Shown here: piece after piece, positions 44,789 to 52,115 of the stretch | Numbering within the stretch: position 1 is the first letter of the stretch | Layout of the letters: each line of letters begins with the position of its first letter | Source of the DNA: Deltaproteobacteria bacterium | GTDB lineage: Bacteria; Myxococcota_A; Polyangia; JACPQR01 | Reading direction: 5' to 3' | DNA: 52,115 nt | NCBI GenBank assembly: GCA_016190375.1 | Contig: JACPQR010000012.1 | Coordinates: 1 to 52,115 of the forward strand | Made by a program: the position numbers and the translations under genes | The notes under the pieces: model-generated | The model's database searches: none | The model's input: only the letters and a program-made list of their open reading frames with translations | What the model was told of the DNA's origin: nothing

Positions 44789-46516
44789 TCACGTTCGATG
44801 ACCGGAGGTTCGCTCGTCGCGCGCGACGCCTGGGCCTGGCTCCCAAGGTCGTGCTGGCGCCGTGACCTCGGGCAAGGTCACGAAGAAGGTCGCGCCGCTG
44901 CCCGGAACGCTTCTCACGCCGATCGTGCCGTGGTGCGCCTCGGCGATGACCTTGCAGATGTAGAGTCCCAGGCCGAGGCCCGGCTGGAGCCGGGTCGACT
45001 CCGAGGCGGAGCGGAAGAACCGCGCGAACAGACGCTCCTGATCGGCCTCGCCGATGCCGGGACCATGGTCGGTCACCTCCAGCGTGGCGGAGCCGTTCTC
45101 GCGCGAGAGCCGAACCTCCACGGGCGAGGCAGGCGGCGTGTACTTGCGGGCGTTGTCGAGGAAGTTCGTCACGATCTGCTGGATCCGGCCTGGATCCGCC
45201 TCGATCGGCACCGGATCCGCCGGGAGCTCGACCGAGACGTGCCGGTCGGGTGCCTGAGACCGGAAATCCTCGACGGTGGCCTCGACGAGCTCCCGCATGT
45301 CGATCGGAACGGGATGCATGGCGAGCTGACCTCGATCGAGGCGCGAGGCGTCGAGCAGGTCCGAGACCATCTCGGCCAGCCGCCGGGTCTGGCGCTCCAG
45401 CTTCTCGAGGAGCTCCTGGCCCACCGGCTGTCCATGCGAGAGGCGGTTCTGGGCGAGCTGCACCGCGAGGCCGAGGACGTTCAGGGGCGACCGCAGCTCG
45501 TGCGACGCGATGTCGAGGAGCTCGCCCTTCGTGCGCTCCGCGGCCTCCGCGGCGTCCTTCGCGGCGAGGAGGGCCTGCGAGACATGGACCTCGTCGGTCA
45601 CGTCGGTGATCATCGCGAGACCGAAGAGGGGGCGGCCCTCGTCGTCGTGCATGGCCGATCCCCGCACGTGCACCCAGATCTCGGTCCCGTCCTTGCGAAC
45701 GAACCGCCGCCGCTCGTCGACCTGGCCGTCGGGCGGCACGCAGATGCAGGAGGGGACCTCGTCGCCACTCCCGGGCTCGCAGGTGCGCCCGACGACCTCC
45801 TTGGCATCGAACCCGAGAATGCGACAGCAGGCGTCGTTCACCTGCGCGAGCCTGCCTCGAGGATCGGTGATCGTCATGCCGATGGGGCTCTGCTCGAACA
45901 CCTGCCTGAAGCGCTCCTCGCTCGCTCGCAGCGCGCGTTCGGCTCTTCTCCGCTCCGTCATGTCGCGGAGGATCCCGATGAGCACCGGCGGAGCCCCGCG
46001 AGCTCCGGCGACCCTCGACGCCGCCAGCCAGACCGGGATCCTCCTGCCGTCCTTGTGCTTGACCTCGACCTCGCCGGCCCAGCGACCCGATTCTGCCAGA
46101 GCGCCCAGGATCTCGGTCGCCTTCCCGGGATCGGCCGTCGTCTCGACCACGCTCCTTCCGACCCACTCCTCGGGTGGGGCGCCGAGCAGGGACTCGACCG
46201 CCTTGTTCGAGTACAGGATGTTTCCGGCCCGATCGGTGATGCGCACGGCGTCGGGCGCTTCCCACACGGCGCGCGAGAAGATCCGGAGGTCCCGCTCCGC
46301 GCGCCAGGCGCGGCCGACGAGGAGGACGAAGACGAAGGTCATCACCGCGACCAACGAGCGCGTCCAGATCTCGTAGGGTCCGGGATGGAAGAACGTCTCG
46401 CCAGGGTGGCCCATCCCGAGGAGGTAGCTGTCCACGAGGGCGTCGAGCGTTCCCAGCAGGATCGCGAGGCCGGCCGCGGCGAGTAGCACCTTTCCGCTTC
46501 TTCGAGCCAGGCTCAA
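44789..46516 (-). CDS. Membrane PAS-PAS sensor histidine kinase
   Basis: A 575-aa hybrid-free histidine kinase. I propose a TTG start at 46516 because GGAGGG sits 6 bases upstream and the reading further back is Arg-rich shadow. Two transmembrane helices (about 10-33 and 52-70) enclose a short periplasmic loop. Two PAS domains follow (about 80-190 and 205-310). HisKA contains the phospho-accepting His339 in IASHELRSPL. The HATPase has N-box TNFLDNARKYT, G1 DHGPGIG and G2 GLGLGLYI. The second PAS domain has an unusual Cys group (CC at 230-231, Cys246, Cys257, Cys259) that might bind metal or sense redox state. No response regulator is adjacent. It lies 71 bp downstream of the methyltransferase gene in the same direction. 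Confidence 0.85.
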   Translation of the reverse strand: MSLARRSGKVLLAAAGLAILLGTLDALVDSYLLGMGHPGETFFHPGPYEIWTRSLVAVMTFVFVLLVGRAWRAERDLRIFSRAVWEAPDAVRITDRAGNILYSNKAVESLLGAPPEEWVGRSVVETTADPGKATEILGALAESGRWAGEVEVKHKDGRRIPVWLAASRVAGARGAPPVLIGILRDMTERRRAERALRASEERFRQVFEQSPIGMTITDPRGRLAQVNDACCRILGFDAKEVVGRTCEPGSGDEVPSCICVPPDGQVDERRRFVRKDGTEIWVHVRGSAMHDDEGRPLFGLAMITDVTDEVHVSQALLAAKDAAEAAERTKGELLDIASHELRSPLNVLGLAVQLAQNRLSHGQPVGQELLEKLERQTRRLAEMVSDLLDASRLDRGQLAMHPVPIDMRELVEATVEDFRSQAPDRHVSVELPADPVPIEADPGRIQQIVTNFLDNARKYTPPASPVEVRLSRENGSATLEVTDHGPGIGEADQERLFARFFRSASESTRLQPGLGLGLYICKVIAEAHHGTIGVRSVPGSGATFFVTLPEVTAPARPWEPGPGVARDERTSGHRT

Positions 46517-46587
46517 CCGGTCCCCTCCCGCGCCCTGCGCTGCCGCCGCTACTTCACGCTCGAAGATGGTTTCGACAATGGCTGCTG

Positions 46588-47394
46588 TCAGCGGCCTGGC
46601 GCGTCGAGCCCCATCGCGCGGCGCACGCCGAGGAACGCATCGGTCCACTGCCCGCGGATATCGCGCACGATGAGCCTCGACGGCGCGTCGGGCCACCAGC
46701 AGCCGCCGCGAGCCAGCGTGAATACCGCCAGGAGCGGTTGTTTGCCTTCGCGGCCGACGACCTCGAGCCACGAGAGCACGTCGAGGCCGGCGGCCGCGGC
46801 CGCGTCGCGGAGCCTCGAGGCCTGGCGCGCGGCCGCGCAGGTGACGAAGCGGCCGCCAGGCGCGAGCCAGCGTTCGGCGGCCGCGACGTAGTCCTCGAGA
46901 CCGCCGCGGTGCTCGATCCGGCAGGGGCCGCACTGCGGCTTCGCTGACTCAACGGCGGCGCCCACGGAGAGATACGGGGGCGTGGCGCTGATGAGGTCGA
47001 AGGGGTCGGCACCGCCGAGCGCGCCTGGGTCGCGCAGGTCACCGATCGCCACGCTGCAGCGGTCCTGGTCCGGCCCGAGGTTGTAGAGGATCGATCGTCT
47101 GGCCAGCCCGACGCTCACCTCCTGGGCCTCGAGACCGACGCAGCGTGCGGGGGCGAAGCGCCACGCGAGCAGGAGGAGGACGGACCCGATACCCGTGCCG
47201 AGATCCAGCACCCTGCGGGGATCGGGGAGAGAGCTCGCCGCGACCCACGCGGTCACGAGGTCGTCGAGCGACCACCGGTGCCCGCGGAGGAGCTGGAAGA
47301 TGCGCCAGTCGCCCGACAGCCGGCAGAGATCCTCGCCAGGTCCCGGGGCGAGGCAGGGAGCGACAGGAAGCTGCGGCGTGTCCGGGTCCGACAT
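46588..47394 (-). CDS. TrmN6-like N6-adenine methyltransferase
   Basis: A 268-aa SAM-dependent methyltransferase. It has the SAM motif VLDLGTGIG (about 62-70) and an acidic turn GLEAQEVS. The target-base motif is TPPY (138-141), where the TrmN/HemK group normally has NPPY. The overall order, including the N-terminal DLCRLSGDWRIFQLLRGH and the later EHRGGLEDYVAAAERWLAPG segment, fits TrmN6, which methylates A37 of tRNA1(Val). The Asn-to-Thr change at the catalytic site makes activity or substrate less certain. It is divergent from the large kinase gene with 53 bp between starts. Four Cys residues (for example QCGPC) are present near the centre. Confidence 0.78.
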   Translation of the reverse strand: MSDPDTPQLPVAPCLAPGPGEDLCRLSGDWRIFQLLRGHRWSLDDLVTAWVAASSLPDPRRVLDLGTGIGSVLLLLAWRFAPARCVGLEAQEVSVGLARRSILYNLGPDQDRCSVAIGDLRDPGALGGADPFDLISATPPYLSVGAAVESAKPQCGPCRIEHRGGLEDYVAAAERWLAPGGRFVTCAAARQASRLRDAAAAAGLDVLSWLEVVGREGKQPLLAVFTLARGGCWWPDAPSRLIVRDIRGQWTDAFLGVRRAMGLDAPGR

Positions 47395-47447
47395 CGCCCG
47401 CGAGGTTAGCGCACCGCCGGTGCCTGCGCTGTGGCAGGATCCCCGAA

Positions 47448-50400
47448 GTGCCCGGACGCGGAGACGTCATCGCCGGCCGTTTCGCCCTCGAGCGCGAAGC
47501 CGGATCCGGCGGCATGGGGACCGTCTGGCGCGCGATCGACGTGCGGTCGAGCGGGCCGGTGGCGGTCAAGCTCCTGAGCTGGGCGCACCCCGCGGCGCTC
47601 GAGCGCTTCGAGCGCGAGGCGCGCGTCCTGGCGGAGCTCGACCATCCCGGGATCGTCCGGTACGTCGCGAGCGGCTCCAACGCCGACGGGTCCGCCTGGA
47701 TCGCGATGGAGTGGCTGGAGGGCGAGACGCTCTCGGCGCTCCTCGAGCGGTCGTCTCTGCCCTTGCAGGGCTCGCTGAAGCTCGCGGCTCGTGCGGCGAG
47801 GGCGCTCGGACACGCCCACGCGAGAGGCGTCGTGCATCGAGACGTCAAGCCGGCGAACCTCTTCCTCGTGGGCGGCTCGGTCGAGGAGGTCAAGGTCCTC
47901 GACTTCGGGATCGCCCGCGTCCGCGAGCTCTGGCCGACCATGACGGCCAGTGGGACCCAGATCGGAACGCCCGGCTACATGTCGCCCGAGCAGGCCCGCG
48001 GGGATTCGCTGCTCGATGCGCGCACCGACGTGTTCGCGCTGGGGTGCGTCCTGTACCTGTGCCTCACCGGGCGCCCGGCCTACTCCGGAGCGAGCCCGAT
48101 GGCGGTGCTGGCGAAGGTCCTGTTCGAAGACGTGGGCAGGATCTCGGCCGTGGCGCCCATGATACCCGCGGCGCTCGACGAGCTGGTTGCGCGGATGCTC
48201 TCGAAGGATCCGGCCGGGCGCCCCGCGGACGGCTCGGCGGTCGCTCCGGCCATCGAGGCGCTGCTCGGGGAGGATCTCGAGGCGGCACGCGTCGTGCTCG
48301 TGGCCGGCGGCGGGCGCGAGCTCACCGCCGAGGCGCTCACGACCGGCGAGCGCCGCCTCGTCAGCATCGCGATGGCGCGGGCCGGGCGACCCACGGCGGC
48401 CTTGCCGACCGTCGACCGGCGCGCGCAGACGGCGGACGTGCAGGCCCCCGCCACGCGCGAGGCGTCCCCGGACCTCGACGACGTCGTCAGGCAGCTCGGC
48501 GCGCGGCTCGACCGACTGGGCGACGGAACCGTCCTCGCGGTCGTGACCGGCCCGGGAAGCGCGACCGATCTCGCCGCGCGTGGCGCCCGCGCGGCCCTCG
48601 CGCTCCGTTCGGCGCTCGGCGCGGTCCCGCTCGCGCTGGCGACGGGCGGCGCCGAGATCGAGGGGCGGGGGCCAGCAGGCGAGACCATCGACCGTGCAGC
48701 CGACCTCCTGTGCGGCGGGGACGGCGCGGCGCCGGGCGTGTTCCTCGACGACGTCACCGCCGGCCTCCTCGATGGACGGTTCGAGGTCGACTGGAGGAGC
48801 TCGCCCGCGCTCCTGGTCCGAGAGCGCGACACCGCCGAGGTGCCTCGGACGCTCCTCGGGAAGACGACGCCGTTCGTCGGGCGGGATCGAGAGCTCGCGA
48901 TGATCGAGTCCATGCTCGACGAGTGCCTCTCGGAGCTGGTCTGTCGAGCGGTGCTGGTCACGGCTCCGGCGGGAATGGGCAAGTCGCGGCTGCGCCACGA
49001 GGTCATGAGCCGCGCCCGCGCGCGGACCGCAGAGCTCGAGGTGTGGGAGGCCTGGGGCGATCCCACCAGCGCCGGCTCTCCGTTTGGCATGGTCGCGAAG
49101 GCCCTCCGGCGCGCCGCGGGCGCGCGAGACGGAGAGCCGCTCGCGGCACGTCAGGAGAAGCTCCTCGAGCTGGCGAACCGGACACGCTCGCCCACTCGCG
49201 TTGCCGAGTTCCTGGGCGAGGTCACCGGAGCGCCCTTCGACGACGCCGACCGCGTCGAGCTGCGCGCCGCGAGGCGCGACCCGATCCTGATGGCCGACCA
49301 GATCCAGCGCGCCTGGATCGAGCTCATCGCGTCGCGGCCAGCGCCACTCGTCCTTCTGTTCGAGGACCTGCACTGGGGCGACCTCGCCTCGGTGCGGCTC
49401 GTCGACGGCGTGCTGAGGGGCCTCGGCAACCGCTCGGTGCTCGTCCTGGCACTGGCGCGGCCCGAGGTGCACGACCTGTTTCCCAGACTGTGGGGCGACC
49501 GTGGCGTCCTCGAGGTGCGTCTGGCCGAGCTCACCGGCCGCGCGGGCGAGCGCCTCGTGCGCGACGTCCTCGGGAGCGTGAGCGACACCACCGTCGCGAC
49601 GATCCTGGAGCGAGCGGCGGGCAACCCCTTCTTCCTGGAAGAGCTGATCCGCGCGGTGGCGGCCGGGCGCGAGGACGAGCCGCCCCAGTCGATAGTCGCC
49701 ATGGTCCAGGCGCGCCTCGAGCGGCTGCCCGACGAGGAGCGCAGGATACTGCGCGCCGGCAGCGTGTTCGGCGGGAGGTTCTGGCGCGGCGGGCTCGTGG
49801 CGCTCCTGGGCGTCGACCCGGGGAGCCGGGAGCTCGATGCGTCGCTTCGACACCTCGAGCGCGAGGAGGTCATGGCCCGCCGGCCGGAGAGCCGCTTGCA
49901 GTCCGAGGTTGAGTACTCGTTCCGGCACGCCATCATCCGCGACGCGGCGTACGAGACCTTGACCGACGCCGATCGGGTGCGGGGTCACCGGCTCGCCGCC
50001 GATTGGCTCGAGGGGGCGGGCGAGGTCGACGCGCTGGCCCTGGCCGAGCACCACGAGAGCGGCGGGGCCCGGGAACGCGCGCTGGACTGGTTTCACCGTG
50101 CGGCGGACCAGGCCCTCGAGGGCTGCGACTGGACGCCCGCGATCGACCGCGCCCAGCGGGCCATCGAGTGCGGCGCGACGGGTCCGGAGCTGGGGCGCCT
50201 GCGCGTGCTGCAGCTCGGCGCGCGCCGGTGGCGTGGCGAATGGGAGGGCCTCGAGCGTCGCGCAGAGGAGGCGACGGCGCTCGTCGAGGAGGGTGGGCCC
50301 GACTGGTACACGGCGTACGGTCTCCTCCTGATCGCGTGCGGAGTGCACGAGAGGACCGACGACCTCGAGCGCCACGCGAGGCGGATCCTCGAGGCACGGT

Positions 50401-51350
50401 TCGACGGATCGAGCGTCGCCGCGCGGGTGGATGCGCTCGGTCGCGCGCTGTGGGCCCTGTCCAACTCTGCGAGGTTCGACCTCGTCCGCACGTTGCTGGA
50501 AGGAGCCCGACGGACTGCCGCCGAGGTGCTCGAGCGCGAGCCGATCGTGACCGGGACCGTCTATCGCGCGATCGCCAACACGGCGCTCTTCGAGGGCGAC
50601 CTCGAGCTCGCCCTCGACCGCTACGGAGCCTCGGCGGAGTGGCACGAGCGAGGAGGGGACCTGAGGAACGGCTGCGTCTCGCGCGGCTCGGCCGGCTACG
50701 TTCGAATGCTGCTCGGGCGGTTCGAGGAGGCGTCGGACATCCTGCGCGAGTCGCTGGCGATGGCAGAGCGGATGGACCTGAAGTCGATCGTGGCCACCCA
50801 GCGCCACAACCTGGGCCTGACCCGCGCCCGGCTCGGCGACCTCGCCGGGGCGCTCGCGATCGAGGAAGCCGCAGCGGCAGCGTTCACCGCGGAGGGGCAC
50901 CGCGGGATGGAGTCGATAGCGCGCGCTTACCTGGCGACGATCCACCTCCTCGCAGGCGACGCCGCTCGGGCGAGGCAAGAGGCCCGCGGCTCGCTGGAGG
51001 CGGCCGGCGCCGCCCCGTCGGCCCGGTCGTACTCCCTGGCGATCCTCGCGCGGGTCCTCCTGCGAGAGGGCGGCGCGAGCGAGGCGCTCGGGTGCACGCG
51101 CGAGTCGGTGGCGCTGCTCGAGGGCGTGCAGCAGATGGAGGAGGGAGACGTGCTGATCCGCCTCGTCCACGTCGAGGCGCTGGTGGCGAGTCGAGACGAG
51201 GATGGCGCACGCGCGGCGATCGAGATCGCGCGCGCCCGCGTGCTCGAGCGGGCGGCCCGAATCCGCGACGAGTCGCTGAGAGCGAGCTTCCTCGGGAGGG
51301 TGCCCGAGAACGCGGAGACGCTGCGGCTGGCGCGGGAGCTTCTCGACTAG
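47448..51350 (+). CDS. Giant Ser/Thr kinase-ATPase-TPR regulator
   Basis: A 1300-aa cytosolic regulator with a GTG start. The kinase domain (about 10-280) has GSGGMGTV (19-26), Lys41, HRD (130-132), DFG (Asp152) and SPE (179-181). Residues about 300-465 resemble a class III nucleotide cyclase domain (GERRLVSIAMARAG at the start), but the metal-binding Asp of the FAD motif is replaced, so it is probably inactive. An AAA-type ATPase follows (about 474-760): TPFVGRDREL, Walker A APAGMGKSR (about 505-513) and Walker B VLLFEDLHWGD. About 980-1290 are TPR-like helices. This kinase-cyclase-ATPase-TPR order is common in myxobacteria and recalls PknK/AfsR-type transcription-linked regulators. It probably senses and integrates signals by protein interactions. 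Confidence 0.88.
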   Translation: MPGRGDVIAGRFALEREAGSGGMGTVWRAIDVRSSGPVAVKLLSWAHPAALERFEREARVLAELDHPGIVRYVASGSNADGSAWIAMEWLEGETLSALLERSSLPLQGSLKLAARAARALGHAHARGVVHRDVKPANLFLVGGSVEEVKVLDFGIARVRELWPTMTASGTQIGTPGYMSPEQARGDSLLDARTDVFALGCVLYLCLTGRPAYSGASPMAVLAKVLFEDVGRISAVAPMIPAALDELVARMLSKDPAGRPADGSAVAPAIEALLGEDLEAARVVLVAGGGRELTAEALTTGERRLVSIAMARAGRPTAALPTVDRRAQTADVQAPATREASPDLDDVVRQLGARLDRLGDGTVLAVVTGPGSATDLAARGARAALALRSALGAVPLALATGGAEIEGRGPAGETIDRAADLLCGGDGAAPGVFLDDVTAGLLDGRFEVDWRSSPALLVRERDTAEVPRTLLGKTTPFVGRDRELAMIESMLDECLSELVCRAVLVTAPAGMGKSRLRHEVMSRARARTAELEVWEAWGDPTSAGSPFGMVAKALRRAAGARDGEPLAARQEKLLELANRTRSPTRVAEFLGEVTGAPFDDADRVELRAARRDPILMADQIQRAWIELIASRPAPLVLLFEDLHWGDLASVRLVDGVLRGLGNRSVLVLALARPEVHDLFPRLWGDRGVLEVRLAELTGRAGERLVRDVLGSVSDTTVATILERAAGNPFFLEELIRAVAAGREDEPPQSIVAMVQARLERLPDEERRILRAGSVFGGRFWRGGLVALLGVDPGSRELDASLRHLEREEVMARRPESRLQSEVEYSFRHAIIRDAAYETLTDADRVRGHRLAADWLEGAGEVDALALAEHHESGGARERALDWFHRAADQALEGCDWTPAIDRAQRAIECGATGPELGRLRVLQLGARRWRGEWEGLERRAEEATALVEEGGPDWYTAYGLLLIACGVHERTDDLERHARRILEARFDGSSVAARVDALGRALWALSNSARFDLVRTLLEGARRTAAEVLEREPIVTGTVYRAIANTALFEGDLELALDRYGASAEWHERGGDLRNGCVSRGSAGYVRMLLGRFEEASDILRESLAMAERMDLKSIVATQRHNLGLTRARLGDLAGALAIEEAAAAAFTAEGHRGMESIARAYLATIHLLAGDAARARQEARGSLEAAGAAPSARSYSLAILARVLLREGGASEALGCTRESVALLEGVQQMEEGDVLIRLVHVEALVASRDEDGARAAIEIARARVLERAARIRDESLRASFLGRVPENAETLRLARELLD

Positions 51351-51356
51351 CGGAGG

Positions 51357-51965
51357 TCAGCCCTCCTCTTCCGGGGGACCGAGGCGATCGGCCTCGCGCC
51401 AGATCGCGTCGAGGTCGAGCGCGAGGCCCGGGCAGCCGGGCACGTTCTCGATCAGCCCCTCGGTGGCGGCCAGAGCGCGCACGTACCGGGCGCCCGGGCC
51501 GAGCTCGAGCACCTCGAGGCTGCGCAGCTCGGGATCGACGATCCAGTAGAAGCGAATCCCGAATGCGGCGTACTCATCGGGCTTCTCGATGCGGTCCCGC
51601 CGCGCGTCGCGTGGGGTAGGGGAGACGACCTCGACGGCGATGTCGGGCGGGACACGCACGAGACCACGCCGCGGTGGAACCTTGCCGCCTTGGAGGAATA
51701 CCGTGAGATCAGGCTTGCGGCCGCGTCTCCCGGACACGGCCAGCTTCGTTCCCGACGCCGCCACGAAGCCCCCTCGTGATCCGGGCCACGCCGAGAGGAT
51801 CCGGATCAGCCACGCCACGACCACCTCATGCACCAGGTCAGCCACCTCTTCCTCCACGAGACGGCCGTCGACGATCTCCCCTGGCTCGTCCTCGTCCAAC
51901 GCCGCCCAGTCGGCGAGCGTCATCGCCCTGGCGTCGTCCGTGCGTCCTGCGCTGCCGGGGTCCAT
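51357..51965 (-). CDS. Uma2-family (DUF820) PD-(D/E)XK nuclease
   Basis: A 202-aa protein. The ATG at 51965 is chosen over an upstream one because the family starts near residue 15, at MTLADWAALDE. It matches Uma2/DUF820: GEIVDGRLVEEEV (a Glu early in the fold), the metal-binding RKPDLTVF, and IAVEVVSPTPRD with the catalytic Glu and a following Lys in EKPDEYAAFG, ending with YWIVDPELRSLEV. Uma2 proteins are putative endonucleases, frequently spread among cyanobacteria and myxobacteria; their role is not known. The 3' end is 6 bp from the kinase stop (convergent). Confidence 0.9.
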   Translation of the reverse strand: MDPGSAGRTDDARAMTLADWAALDEDEPGEIVDGRLVEEEVADLVHEVVVAWLIRILSAWPGSRGGFVAASGTKLAVSGRRGRKPDLTVFLQGGKVPPRRGLVRVPPDIAVEVVSPTPRDARRDRIEKPDEYAAFGIRFYWIVDPELRSLEVLELGPGARYVRALAATEGLIENVPGCPGLALDLDAIWREADRLGPPEEEG

Positions 51966-52115
51966 GACTCGGAGTCTAGCCCCGGGGCGGCGGGATGGCC
52001 ATTGCCGCCCCCGACCCGGGTGCGTTGCACGGACCCGGGTTCGGCATGGCCAACCCCAGCGGCGAGCCGGTTTGTTGATCTCCACCAGCATCGCCGGTAG
52101 GACGAAGCAACAGGC
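51966..52115. other. Right edge, upstream of the Uma2 gene
   Basis: About 150 bp upstream of the Uma2 gene with no coding evidence. The self-complementary octamer ACCCGGGT occurs twice, at 52014-52021 and 52033-52040, and could be an operator for either flanking gene. The window ends before a next gene can be judged. Confidence 0.4.

Noticed and set aside
46517..46933. N-terminal extension of the histidine kinase
   Set aside because: The extra 139 residues are Arg-rich shadow of the methyltransferase gene; a ribosome binding site and TTG lie at 46516.
47406..51170. Very long antisense frame opposite the giant kinase gene
   Set aside because: Composition is Arg/Leu/Glu shadow-like; the plus strand has every kinase and ATPase motif.

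Overview
The window looks like chromosomal DNA from a Gram-negative, very GC-rich myxobacterium-like organism (Myxococcota/Deltaproteobacteria). The signs are five eukaryotic-type Ser/Thr protein kinases (STPKs) in 52 kb, PEGA, DUF4388 and TPR modules, many lipoproteins with Asp-Ala/Ser/Thr dipeptide linkers, MopE-like and Stig1-like Cys repeats, and two proteins with a MYXO-CTERM-like tail (Cys motif, hydrophobic helix, Arg cluster). I found no tRNA, rRNA, CRISPR array, insertion sequence or phage module. The only mobile-type genes are one RHH/PIN toxin-antitoxin pair, a MazF-like remnant and a Uma2 nuclease.

Layout. 220-1188: Cys-rich lipoprotein. 1196-7725 (minus): STPK with an alpha-helical tail, coupled to a degenerate HD-GYP/DUF4388/TPR protein. 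7852-10370: gpsA-like dehydrogenase coupled to an FGGY sugar kinase. 10402-14169: secreted beta-helix and vWA proteins flanking a MazF remnant and an SRPBCC gene. 14229-16822: STPK fused to a PhnD-like sensor, then a PilZ-like protein. 16826-22380: three surface or lipoprotein genes and a small zinc-ribbon protein. 22423-26433 (minus): four-gene ABC sugar (or glycerol-phosphate) importer, every junction overlapping. 26464-29390 (minus): Cys-rich lipoprotein and PEGA protein. 29474-31654: STPK with PEGA domain. 31723-32483: RHH/PIN toxin-antitoxin. 32572-36784: MFE-2-type beta-oxidation enzyme with three SCP2 domains, then an SCP-x-type thiolase. 36805-40377: STPK, TPR/PEGA protein and a frameshifted lipoprotein, each start overlapping the previous stop. 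40642-44746: redoxin lipoprotein with an in-frame TGA, then two predicted outer-membrane barrel proteins. 44789-47394 (minus): PAS histidine kinase and TrmN-like methyltransferase. 47448-51350: 1300-residue STPK-ATPase-TPR regulator. 51357-51965 (minus): Uma2 nuclease.

The strongest new observation is at 40642-41457. A lipoprotein with a thioredoxin-like domain is interrupted by one TGA exactly where the first Cys of its CxxC motif should be, and the rest of the domain continues in the same frame. The natural reading is a selenoprotein with a U-G-T-C redox centre. A short hairpin that could be a bacterial SECIS follows the TGA. The gene overlaps a predicted outer-membrane barrel gene, so the set may be an envelope redox unit. 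Other points are the kinase-PhnD fusion, the eukaryote-like MFE-2/SCP2x3 plus thiolase pair, a one-base frameshift at 40185-40187, and the MazF remnant. All functions are inferred from reading the sequence; no database search was run.
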